Source: Mycobacterium sp. (GTDB taxonomy: Bacteria > Actinomycetota > Actinomycetes > Mycobacteriales > Mycobacteriaceae). Taken from it: 64,000 nucleotides of DNA. The stretch's first letter is position 1. The number at the start of each line of letters is the position of its first letter. The notes under the pieces are model-generated. The model ran no database searches, had not been told where the DNA came from, and was given only the letters and a program-made list of their open reading frames with translations. Made by a program: the position numbers and the translations under genes. Location of the stretch: the NCBI GenBank assembly GCA_025965895.1, contig JAOPWC010000149.1, positions 1-64,000 on the forward strand, given 5' to 3'. Positions 1-6,887 of the stretch are shown in pieces.

Positions 1-1
1 G

Positions 2-74
2 TGCCCCCGGCAGGATTCGAACCTGCGACACCGGCTTTAGGAGAGCCGTGCTCTATCCCCTGAGCTACGAGGGC
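2..74 (-). tRNA. tRNA-Arg (anticodon CCT)
   Basis: Read on the minus strand the segment folds as a full cloverleaf: a seven-base acceptor stem (GCCCTCG with CGGGGGC, one G-T pair), a D-arm with GCTCAGGGG, an anticodon stem CGGCT/AGCCG closing the loop CTCCTAA, and the T-arm GGTTCGAATCC. The anticodon is CCT, which reads the arginine codon AGG. Only one C of a CCA end lies inside the window, so CCA cannot be judged. Confidence 0.95.
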
Positions 75-110
75 CGACCAGGTTGGCAGCTTACCGGCCC
101 GCGCTCGGTC

Positions 111-932
111 TCAGCGCAGCTCGGCGATGACCTTTGAGAAAGCTTCGGCGTGGTGCTCCTGCACTGTGAAGTACGTGAGCCTGTAGGTGTCGCGGTAGCG
201 GCGCAGGGTGTCGGCGATGTCGCGGGGTGAGCCGCTAAGCACGCCGGGCAGCTTGAGCAACTCTTCGTCGGATAGGTTCGGTGCGTTTCGGCGGGTCAGC
301 GACAGGCCTGGCCTTCCGCTGTTGTCGCGTGGAACCGCGGTGATCGCGAGGTTCAGCTCGAGCTGATCGAACCGGTCACCCGCAGCGCGCCAAACGAACT
401 CAATCCGCTCGGCCAGCGCGTCGTCGGCCGTGCTGTCGGGCGTGGCGCCGGCGATGCCGATGATCTCGGCGTGCTGAGCCGCCAGTGTCAACAGCCGGTC
501 GCCTGCCCCGGCGATCAGGATCGGCACCTTGCTCAGATGCTCCCGGATGTATCTCGTGACGTGCCCGAGGTAGTCGACACGGCGTCCCGCGCTCGGGAAG
601 GGCAGCTCGGCGGCCTCGAATTCCTCGCGGACATACCCTGCACCCAGACCGAGTTCGAAGCGACCGTCGGTCAGCATGTCCAGGCCGCCGACGTCGCGGG
701 CCAGCAGCGCCGGCTTGTAAAAGCCCGCGTTGAGCACGAACGTGCCGACATTGATCGACGTGACGTCTGCAGCCGAGATGAGGGCCGGGAAAGGCGCCGG
801 CGCGCCCAGATGGTCGGGCACCTGCAGGATGTCGAAGCCCAGGTCCTCGGCGCGCCGGGCCGTGTCCTGCCATGCTGCGCGGGTCTGCTTAGGCAATAGG
901 CCCACACCGAAGCGAAAGTCTCTGGCGGTCAC
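111..932 (-). CDS. LLM-class F420-dependent oxidoreductase
   Basis: A 273-residue luciferase-like (LLM) TIM-barrel protein. The N-terminus (FRFGVGLLPK), the first-strand region ending in VPDHLG, and the barrel segment GGLDMLTDGRFELGLGAGY followed by REEF are diagnostic of the F420-dependent branch that is greatly expanded in mycobacteria. Members use reduced or oxidised coenzyme F420 for hydride transfer to varied small substrates; the substrate here cannot be predicted. It is slightly short for the family because the usual insertion before the last helices is small. It stands alone next to the tRNA gene, so context does not help. Confidence 0.88.
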   Translation of the reverse strand: MTARDFRFGVGLLPKQTRAAWQDTARRAEDLGFDILQVPDHLGAPAPFPALISAADVTSINVGTFVLNAGFYKPALLARDVGGLDMLTDGRFELGLGAGYVREEFEAAELPFPSAGRRVDYLGHVTRYIREHLSKVPILIAGAGDRLLTLAAQHAEIIGIAGATPDSTADDALAERIEFVWRAAGDRFDQLELNLAITAVPRDNSGRPGLSLTRRNAPNLSDEELLKLPGVLSGSPRDIADTLRRYRDTYRLTYFTVQEHHAEAFSKVIAELR

Positions 933-991
933 GCCTTCGATGTTAGGCCGGTCTACTGAGGCGACTGGTCCCTCGGCTCACCATGACGGCG

Positions 992-1261
992 TCATGATGA
1001 CGCGGATAACAAGTGACCCCACTTTTCACGCGCGACGGCGGCGGCATCGAGGTCGGAGGGTTCGCGGCCTTCGGCCAGTTCGACGAGCGCGCGCGCCACG
1101 CGCAGCGCGGGCACCACATGCTGTTGAGACGCCCCGACGATTTCGTCGAACGCCGACTCGACGCGACATCGCCGCAGCCCGACCAGGATGCCCTCCGCGC
1201 GGTCGAGCATCCGTGCGCCGCCGGTGTATCCCCCTGGAGCGGGGGTTAGCGCACTACTCAC
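992..1261 (-). CDS. Small ANTAR-domain protein
   Basis: An 89-residue protein that consists almost only of an ANTAR-like three-helix domain: AEGILVGLRRCRVESAFDEI and a following ALRVARALVELAEG helix. ANTAR domains bind paired RNA hairpins and prevent transcription termination. The GTG start at 1261 is chosen because GGAGAGGAG lies about eight bases upstream on the minus strand; the same frame stays open far upstream into unrelated sequence, which is not coding. No sensory (GAF) domain is attached, so it may act with a separate sensor. Its target RNA is unknown. Confidence 0.7.
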   Translation of the reverse strand: MSSALTPAPGGYTGGARMLDRAEGILVGLRRCRVESAFDEIVGASQQHVVPALRVARALVELAEGREPSDLDAAAVAREKWGHLLSASS

Positions 1262-1393
1262 TGCTGTGCTCCTCTCCACCCCATTGATTCCCTCGCCTCG
1301 GCTGACGCAAACCAGTTTCAGCCGTCGCAGACGCGGAAACCCGTTGCGAGACAGCTTCCGACGAAACGAGCACGGAGAAGGGACGCCACGACC

Positions 1394-1565
1394 ATGGGTT
1401 CCGCCGATAAGGCCGGCAACAAGACCGATAAGCTCGCCGGCAAAGCCAAGGACACGATCGGCCGGTTCACCGGCAATCAACGGATGGAAGACGAGGGCAG
1501 AGCCGACCGGGCAGAGCCATCTGAAGGGGGCGGGGGAGAACATCAAGGACGCCTTCCCCCGCTGA
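1394..1565 (+). pseudogene. CsbD-family stress protein, single-base frameshift
   Basis: The N-terminal part (MGSADKAGNKTDKLAGKAKD, then GRFTGNQRMEDEGRADR) and a C-terminal part in the next frame (QSHLKGAGENIKDAFPR, stop at 1563-1565) together make a complete CsbD protein of about 57 residues. The reading frame moves by one base near GACCGGGCAG (1508-1517); removing one G of the GGG run restores a continuous protein. CsbD proteins are small, hydrophilic, general-stress-induced proteins. Without correction the frame gives a 64-residue product with a meaningless tail. It is either a real one-base insertion or a homopolymer sequencing error. Confidence 0.8.
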
Positions 1566-1591
1566 TGGGCCCGGGACGCTCGACGTGAGTC

Positions 1592-2686
1592 ATGGACGAG
1601 CATCCGACTGTCGGAGTGGAAGAGGAATTTCTGCTCGTCGACACCGACAACGGCGAACCGCTTGCGGCCAACCGACCGGTCGCTGAGGAGGCCGAGCGGC
1701 GGGGCATCAAGCTCCAGCTCGAATTGACCAGCTGTCAGGTCGAGACGACCACGAGCGTAACCGCCGGCGGCGCGGAACTGCGGGAGCAGCTGACGCGGCT
1801 GCGCCGCATTGCGGCCGAGTCGGCGAAGGCCTGCGGCGCGCAGCTGCTGGCCGTGGCGCTGCCGCCGTCGGTCCCACACGAGTTTCCGGTGACCGACACT
1901 CCGCGATACCGCACCATCGCCGAGAGGTTCGGGATGATCGCTCACGAGCAAGGCATCTGCGGGTGCCATGTGCATGTCGAGGTGCCGAACCGAGCGGCGG
2001 CGGTCCAGGTGAGCAACTGGCTGCGCCCGTGGCTTCCGCTGCTGTTGGCCCTCACCGCGAATTCCGCGGTGTACCGCAACACCGACACCGGATACGCCAG
2101 CTGGCGCAGCATCCTGTGGGCGCGCTGGCCCAGCGCCGGACCGCCGCCGTTCTTCGCTTCCGTCGACGACTACGACTCGACGGTGCGAATGCTCATCGAC
2201 ACCGGTGCGGCGCTCGACGACGGGATGATCTATTGGGACGTCCGGCCGTCGTCGAACTATCCGACCATCGAGGTGCGCGTCGCGGACGTGCCGTCGACAG
2301 TGGCCGAGACCGTGCTGTTGGCGACGCTGATACGGGCGGCGGTGATGACAGCGCTTTACGCATGGCGCCGCGACGACACGCCGCAGCGGCCGGCGCCCGT
2401 CGCGTTGCGCGCTGCCTACTGGAGGGCCGCCCGCGACGGTCTGGACGGACAGGCAATTGATCTGACCGGTCGCCCGCGGTTGGTGCCCACGTGTGAACTC
2501 CTCTCCGCTTTCGTCGAGCGGATCAGGCCCGCGCTGGATTCGCTCGGCGAATACCAGCGGGTGTCCGACGAGGTTGCCCGCGTCCTCGTGGAGGGCAACG
2601 GCGCCATGCGGCAGATCCGCGCCTGGCGCCGGCGCGAAGACGCGGGCGACGTGATCGCCGCCGCGGCGTGGGCGACAATCAGCTGA
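1592..2686 (+). CDS. YbdK-type carboxylate-amine ligase (glutamate-cysteine ligase 2 family)
   Basis: A 364-residue protein of the GCS2/YbdK family. It opens with TVGVEEEFLLVD, the signature in which the acidic residues bind Mg-ATP, and has CGCHVHVEV and the catalytic-region RPSSNYPTIEVRVADVP typical of the family. YbdK enzymes form gamma-glutamyl-cysteine weakly in vitro; their true physiological substrate is uncertain, and mycobacteria use mycothiol rather than glutathione. The M. tuberculosis counterpart would be Rv0433. Its 3' end touches the decayed rskA remnant on the other strand, so the locus has been rearranged compared with M. tuberculosis. Confidence 0.85.
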   Translation: MDEHPTVGVEEEFLLVDTDNGEPLAANRPVAEEAERRGIKLQLELTSCQVETTTSVTAGGAELREQLTRLRRIAAESAKACGAQLLAVALPPSVPHEFPVTDTPRYRTIAERFGMIAHEQGICGCHVHVEVPNRAAAVQVSNWLRPWLPLLLALTANSAVYRNTDTGYASWRSILWARWPSAGPPPFFASVDDYDSTVRMLIDTGAALDDGMIYWDVRPSSNYPTIEVRVADVPSTVAETVLLATLIRAAVMTALYAWRRDDTPQRPAPVALRAAYWRAARDGLDGQAIDLTGRPRLVPTCELLSAFVERIRPALDSLGEYQRVSDEVARVLVEGNGAMRQIRAWRRREDAGDVIAAAAWATIS

Positions 2687-3350
2687 GCCGGCAACTGCGC
2701 GACCAGCTGACCGGTCGGCTTCGTGAACGCGTGGGCTTTGGGGTTGCCCAGGTCGGGCGTCACCTCGGTGGTGGACGGGGCCACGGCCTTCGCGTCCATG
2801 GTGCCGGCCGACCGCGCGCCCCTGTCGCCCACCAACCACATCTGGTACCCGGTGCCCGGGGTCGGGGATGCGACGTTGTTCACCACCAGCACGCCGGCGT
2901 TCTTCTCGCGGGAGTGTAGCGGTGCCACCCGTGGGAATGGCGCCGGAGACGGTGCGCACGTCCGGTGCAGCGAACACCTGCGCGGCGGTCGACGGCAGCT
3001 TCGTGGGCCGCAGCCCAATCCGGCGCTCAGCGCGCCAAGGCCGATTACCACTGCGGCCGCTGGGGCCAATAGCATTGTCCGCCAGGGGAGCGCCGCGAGG
3101 ACGGGCTTGGACGGCTGCCAGCAGTCGGTCGCACAGCGCCGCCGGGGGTTCAGCGGGTGTCGTGGCCGACACTGTGATGTCTCGGGATCGTGCACAGGTG
3201 TCTTGGGACATCGTTCATGTTCTGGGCTGCGGTTGGTAGTTCTTGGTGGGGTCGAGTTGGAGTTTTCGGAGTAGTTGTCCGTCGGTGGTCAGGATCCGGA
3301 TGGGTAGCTGTCGCCAACTCCAGCAGCTCGAATTCAGACGGTGCGGTCAT
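2684..3350 (-). pseudogene. rskA: Broken anti-sigma-K factor RskA
   Basis: Pieces of RskA are spread over two minus-strand frames. MTAPSEFELLELATA at 3350 is the RskA N-terminus. After the IS remnant the gene resumes at about 3171 with SATTPAEPPAALCDRLLAAV, then a membrane segment in the other frame (LLAPAAAVVIGLGALSAG), then QVFAAPDVRTVSGAIPTGG in the first frame, and the conserved extracytoplasmic C-terminal domain (GVLVVNNVASPTPGTGYQMW, SAGTMD, VAPSTTEVTPDLG) in the second. RskA normally is a one-membrane-span protein that holds SigK inactive. Several frame changes plus an insertion scar make it non-functional. The 3' boundary against the ligase gene is approximate. Confidence 0.85.
3172..3303 (-). 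mobile_element. IS481-type transposase C-terminal remnant with IS end
   Basis: The minus strand encodes IRILTTDGQLLRKLQLDPTK followed by NYQPQPRT and a stop at 3215-3217, which matches the C-terminal tail of IS481-family transposases (a DG-LLR-L-LDPT-YQP pattern). Beyond the stop lies GATGTC/GACATC-rich sequence (around 3176-3214) of the kind found at the ends of such elements. The rest of the element is missing. It sits inside rskA after codon 15, and the rskA segment that it replaced (about 40 codons) is gone, so insertion was followed by deletion. Confidence 0.65.
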
Positions 3351-3559
3351 GCCGTGTCCAGACAGTTGCCCAACCCCGCAACGCGTCGCGCATCCGCCAT
3401 TTGATGATGGCCAAGTTGGCGGCCAACCGCCCGGACACCTGGGCGAAGGTCAGGCCGTCGTAGTAGGCCAGCTCGATGCACTGGCGCTGCGCGGCGGTCA
3501 GCGATCCGATGCACTCGGCGACCTGTCGGCGTTCTTCGCTGAGGATGGCCGAGTCGGCG
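3334..3559 (-). pseudogene. sigK: C-terminal stub of sigma factor SigK
   Basis: The reading frame encodes sigma region 4 of SigK: SEERRQVAECIGSLTAAQRQ, then CIELAYYDGLTFAQVSGRLA and IIKWRMRDALRG, with a stop at 3334-3336 overlapping the rskA start codon as in an intact sigK-rskA pair. Region 2, needed to bind RNA polymerase and the -10 element, is absent. Upstream the coding sequence turns directly into a DUF1365 fragment at about 3559. Such a stub cannot act as a sigma factor. In M. tuberculosis intact SigK controls mpt70/mpt83 and neighbouring genes. Confidence 0.85.
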
Positions 3560-3716
3560 AAAGCGCGAACGGGCGCAGCCACTTCGGCACCCGGGGGAGA
3601 TGACCGGATTCGACGTACCAGCTGTAGCTGCGGTGCTCGAAATAGTGGTGCGCCGGGGCGCGCCGCATATGAGTGATCCGCGTGCGGTACAGCGCCGGAG
3701 TTTCTATGGCGTCCAC
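3560..3716 (-). pseudogene. N-terminal stub of a DUF1365 protein (Rv0448c-like)
   Basis: The frame begins MDAIETPALYRTRITHMRRA and continues HHYFEHRSYSWYVE and WLRPFA, the N-terminus of DUF1365 proteins. After that the sequence jumps, in a different frame, into sigK region 4. In M. tuberculosis a DUF1365 gene (Rv0448c), ufaA1 (Rv0447c), Rv0446c and sigK (Rv0445c) stand in this order on one strand, so one deletion from Rv0448c codon ~50 to the last third of sigK would give exactly this junction. Start taken at the ATG at 3716. Confidence 0.8.
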
Positions 3717-3752
3717 ACCCGGTATTCGGAACCGGCGGCGGAAAGGATGGTG

Positions 3753-4814
3753 TCAGGTCCACCCGCGGGCCGCTGCGACGAGACCCTGCACCAGTGCCGA
3801 CGTCACAGGGGACAGCCCGTCGTCACCCGGCATCTGGCCGCGTGGCCCGATGCCGCGCACACGCGGCGACAACTCGAGCTGTGTGCCGCCGCCGCGCACC
3901 CGGTTGACCGGGTTGTCGGGATGCATACCCCGCAGCTCCGGCGGAATCGCATCAAGGTCGGTGATGACGTCATAGCCGGGCAGCGCGATGTGGCGGGCCA
4001 GGTGCGCGGCGAGCTGACGGTTTCGGCCGCCCGCCAGCAGCTGGGTACTGCGGCCGATCCGGCCGTAGCCGTGCAGGGAGACTGCCACGTCGACGTGCTC
4101 GAGGAAGTGCGCGAGCCGCGGCGACTCGTCAGCGCGGAACCGGGCCGAGGGTAGATGGTGTGGGTACTGGCGGGGATGGCGCAGCACGTACACAGACGCG
4201 CCTGCGGAATCGGCCGCCCGCTCGGCGATCACGTCGGTCATCTGCTCCAGGCCGCCCCCGTGGATGGCCAGAAAGCCGAAGCGGGACCGCAGCAGGCTCT
4301 CCTCGGTTACCCCGGGCTGACCCAGCAGCTCCGCAAAAGTTTGGGGGCCCCTGGAATTTGACGACGGCACGGGTCTCGGCCAATGTGCCGGATCCCACCG
4401 ACGGAGAAACTCCACCCACCGGTGCGGCAGGCGATGGTGAATCGCGCCGGCGATGATGCGCTCCAGATACCCTGGCCGTGGCGCGCCGGTTTGGACACGA
4501 TGGTCGATGTACACCCAGGCGTGCGACGTGCCGTCGTCGGTGTGCACAGTGAGCCGGTCGCGGCAGTAGCGCACCGGCACACCTTCCGCGCTGTCCAGCG
4601 TGGCCAGGTCCTTTTCGGTGACTTGCCAGAGCACCCCGTGGACATGCGTTTCCTGAAACGGTTCGACGGTGGCGACGCCGCGCTGATTGATCAGCCAGTC
4701 GTGGTCCGACAGCAGTGCGGGACGGGGGTGCATGGCGCCCGGGCACCTCTGCGCCATCTGCGCGACGCAGAGATTGGACCCGTACGCGAAATACGCGTGC
4801 CGCCCCGCCAGCAT
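3753..4814 (-). CDS. Gamma-glutamylcyclotransferase-like / poly-gamma-glutamate hydrolase fusion
   Basis: A 353-residue two-domain protein. Residues ~5-140 form a GGCT/AIG2-like domain with the substrate-cradle motif YGSNL (11-15) and the acidic LDSAEGVPVRY segment. Residues ~160-353 resemble the zinc-dependent poly-gamma-glutamate hydrolase family, with IHGGGLEQMTDVIAERA as metal-binding motif and LHGYGR further on. Both domains act on gamma-glutamyl bonds, so cleavage of gamma-linked glutamyl polymers or peptides with release of 5-oxoproline is a reasonable inference. No signal peptide is visible, so it should be cytoplasmic. Its ATG directly follows the mntH stop (TGAATG), indicating translational coupling. 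Confidence 0.75.
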   Translation of the reverse strand: MLAGRHAYFAYGSNLCVAQMAQRCPGAMHPRPALLSDHDWLINQRGVATVEPFQETHVHGVLWQVTEKDLATLDSAEGVPVRYCRDRLTVHTDDGTSHAWVYIDHRVQTGAPRPGYLERIIAGAIHHRLPHRWVEFLRRWDPAHWPRPVPSSNSRGPQTFAELLGQPGVTEESLLRSRFGFLAIHGGGLEQMTDVIAERAADSAGASVYVLRHPRQYPHHLPSARFRADESPRLAHFLEHVDVAVSLHGYGRIGRSTQLLAGGRNRQLAAHLARHIALPGYDVITDLDAIPPELRGMHPDNPVNRVRGGGTQLELSPRVRGIGPRGQMPGDDGLSPVTSALVQGLVAAARGWT

Positions 4815-6092
4815 TCAGCCGGTAAGGATCAAACAGATCAACACCACATTGAGAAGGATAATCAACGCGGCGACAGTCCAGCCGATCCCTGTGGTCAGGC
4901 GGTGGTTCGTGTCGTCTCCCATCAAGTCGCTGTCGCTGGTCAGCCGGAGCAGCGGCACCAGGGCGAACGGGATCCCGAACGAGAGCACTACCTGCGAAAA
5001 CACCAGTGCTCGGGTCGGGTCAAAGCCGATGGCGAGAATGATCACCGCGGGGATCAGCGTGATGAGTCGCCTGGCGATAAGCGGGATGGTGCGCCGCAGG
5101 AGGCCCTGCATGATCATCGCGCCGGCGTAAGCCCCCACCGATGTCGACGCGAGTCCCGACGCCAGCAGGCCAACTGCGAACAACAACGCGACCGTCGGGC
5201 CCAGGGTCTCGCGCACCGCGGCGTGGGCACCCTCGATCGAGTCGGTGTCGTGACGGCCCTGCAGGTTGGTGGCGGCGACCACAAGCATGGACAGGTTCAC
5301 CGTGCCGGCGACGCACATCGCCAGGACCACGTCCCAGCGGGTGATCCGCAGCAGCCGGCGCCGCTGCATGCCCGCCTCGGGTTGCCCATGCCGGTCGCGC
5401 GCCAGGCCGGAGTGCAGGTAGACCGCGTGTGGCATCACGGTCGCACCCAGCATCGCCGCGGCCAAAAGCAGGCTCTCGCTACCGTGGAACCGGGGCAGCA
5501 GGCCGGAGAGGGCCGGTCCCACCGTCGGTGGTGCAACGAACACGCTGGCGAGGAAGCCGATCGCGATGATCAGCAGCAAACCAATGATGACACGCTCGAA
5601 CACGCGCTGGCCCCGACGATCCTGCACGACGAGCAGCAGCATCGACACCGCACCGGTGATGAGACCGCCGATCACCAGCGGCAGCCCGAACAGCAGCCGC
5701 AGCGCGATCGCACCACCCACGACTTCGGCAAGGTCGGTGGCCACCGCGACTAGCTCCGCCTGCGCCCAGTAGGTCAGCCGGGTGGAACGCCGCATCCGCT
5801 CGGCGACCGCCTCTGGCAGCGAAAGCCCACTTACCACACCGAGTTTCGCGGACAGGTACTGGACCAGCCCGGCCATCACATTGGCCAGCACGATGACCCA
5901 CAGCAGCAGGAAACCGAACTGGGCGCCGGCGCTGACGTTCGCCGCGACATTGCCGGGGTCGACGTAGGCGATGGCGGCCACGAACGCCGGGCCGAGCAGA
6001 TACCACCCGGGACGCGGCCGGGCGGTCGCGAGCACCTGTGCCAACCAACCCACCTCGATCCGGCCGCCTCCACGACGGGAGTGCGAATACAA
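4815..6092 (-). CDS. mntH: Nramp-family divalent metal (Mn2+) transporter MntH
   Basis: About 425 residues with eleven or so membrane segments and both Nramp signatures: DPGN (45-48) in the first helix and ATVMPHAVYLHS (217-228) in the sixth, whose Asp, Asn and Met ligate the metal. It imports Mn2+ (and Fe2+) with protons. The longest frame starts at a TTG (6092), but a GTG at 6053 would avoid the palindrome at 6096-6109 and gives an equally plausible 412-residue protein. It heads a two-gene unit with the gamma-glutamyl hydrolase fusion. It corresponds to Rv0924c of M. tuberculosis. Confidence 0.92.
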   Translation of the reverse strand: MYSHSRRGGGRIEVGWLAQVLATARPRPGWYLLGPAFVAAIAYVDPGNVAANVSAGAQFGFLLLWVIVLANVMAGLVQYLSAKLGVVSGLSLPEAVAERMRRSTRLTYWAQAELVAVATDLAEVVGGAIALRLLFGLPLVIGGLITGAVSMLLLVVQDRRGQRVFERVIIGLLLIIAIGFLASVFVAPPTVGPALSGLLPRFHGSESLLLAAAMLGATVMPHAVYLHSGLARDRHGQPEAGMQRRRLLRITRWDVVLAMCVAGTVNLSMLVVAATNLQGRHDTDSIEGAHAAVRETLGPTVALLFAVGLLASGLASTSVGAYAGAMIMQGLLRRTIPLIARRLITLIPAVIILAIGFDPTRALVFSQVVLSFGIPFALVPLLRLTSDSDLMGDDTNHRLTTGIGWTVAALIILLNVVLICLILTG

Positions 6093-6095
6093 AAG

Positions 6096-6109
6096 TTAGG
6101 TTAACCGAA
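6096..6109. promoter_or_regulatory. Candidate metalloregulator operator upstream of mntH
   Basis: TTAGGTTAACCGAA is a 14-base palindrome with one mismatched position. It shares the TTAGGTTA half-site with the IdeR/DtxR iron box and lies immediately upstream of mntH. A DtxR-type regulator (IdeR or MntR) is a natural candidate for binding, but the site is shorter than the 19-base IdeR box, so the protein is uncertain. Confidence 0.45.
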
Positions 6110-6151
6110 AACAGGCGCTAATGCGACGTCGCGTTCACCCTCGGCCGGGAC

Positions 6152-6406
6152 TCACCTGCCGAATCCGCCTATGCCGATCGAGATGCCGCCGCCGTTGCCC
6201 CACCACGGCCAACCGAAGGGGTAGTTGTCCGCCGTGCTGGCACTCGGTGTGGTGTTGATCTGGGCGTTGCCCGGACGTTCACACTGCGTCGTGGTGGGAG
6301 TGGTGTTGGTGCACTGGGGGAGCGCCGACGCGGTGGGCACTAAGACCATGCCCGCGGTGACGCCTGCCGCCAGGAAGATTGCGGTACGGAACTTCAACGA
6401 CGGCAT
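6152..6406 (-). CDS. Small secreted protein with CxxxxxxxxxC-PGNAQI motif
   Basis: An 84-residue protein with a signal peptide (MPSLKF, hydrophobic AIFLAAGVTAGMVLV, cleavage near ASA-LPQ). The mature part has two cysteines about ten residues apart (LPQCTNTT...TTQCERPGNAQINTTP), then an aromatic and glycine-rich tail (PFGWPWWGNGGG). The next gene upstream encodes a protein with the same plan, so the two are tandem paralogs. The start at 6406 is the ATG directly before the basic n-region; no strong ribosome binding site is visible. Function unknown; it is probably exported to the cell envelope or medium. Confidence 0.65.
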   Translation of the reverse strand: MPSLKFRTAIFLAAGVTAGMVLVPTASALPQCTNTTPTTTQCERPGNAQINTTPSASTADNYPFGWPWWGNGGGISIGIGGFGR

Positions 6407-6577
6407 GGCGATCGATTCTTTTAGTAACGCTAGTAACAGCGTACTGCGCTTTCCGATCATCAGGAGCGGATTCCTGAGCCCGTTGCACCGATGCAATGGG
6501 AGTCCACGGCATTTCCGGACCGGGGCGGTGTAGACGGGGACTCTGCGCGACGCCGAACCGCCCATGGCCATCACCTG

Positions 6578-6865
6578 CTAGCGGTGTCCGCCGCCCCCGA
6601 CACCCATGTTGCTGCCCTCGTCATAGGGAACCGGATACGGCCCTGGGTAACTTCCGCCGAATACCTCATCCCAGTACGGAAGTGTGAACGTATCCGCGGG
6701 TGGCGAATCGTTGATCTGCACGTTGCCCGGCGTCGAACAGACCGTGCCCGAAGAACCCCCCATGTCGGTGCATGTCGGGTTGTTATCGTCGGCCGTGGCC
6801 GTCGGGGCGCCAGTGATCGCCGCCACCGCGCCCGCAGCCACCAAATATCGGAGTCGAATGCGCAT
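6578..6865 (-). CDS. Small secreted protein, paralog of the neighbour
   Basis: A 95-residue protein: basic start MRIRLRY, hydrophobic LVAAGAVAAITGA and likely cleavage after TATA-DD. The mature part has CTDMGGSSGTVCSTPGNVQI followed by NDSPP, the same two-cysteine and PGN(A/V)QI arrangement as the 84-residue neighbour, then a Pro/Gly/Tyr-rich tail (GGSYPGPYPVPYDEG). The cysteines probably form one disulfide outside the cell. No known domain is recognised. It is the first of the two tandem genes on the minus strand and lies 170 bases upstream of the second. Confidence 0.7.
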   Translation of the reverse strand: MRIRLRYLVAAGAVAAITGAPTATADDNNPTCTDMGGSSGTVCSTPGNVQINDSPPADTFTLPYWDEVFGGSYPGPYPVPYDEGSNMGVGGGGHR

Positions 6866-6887
6866 TGAACATCCTTACATTGCCCGT

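Noticed and set aside
992..3211. 739-codon minus-strand open frame
   Set aside because: It joins the ANTAR protein with antisense of the ligase gene and part of rskA; only its last 89 codons form a real gene.
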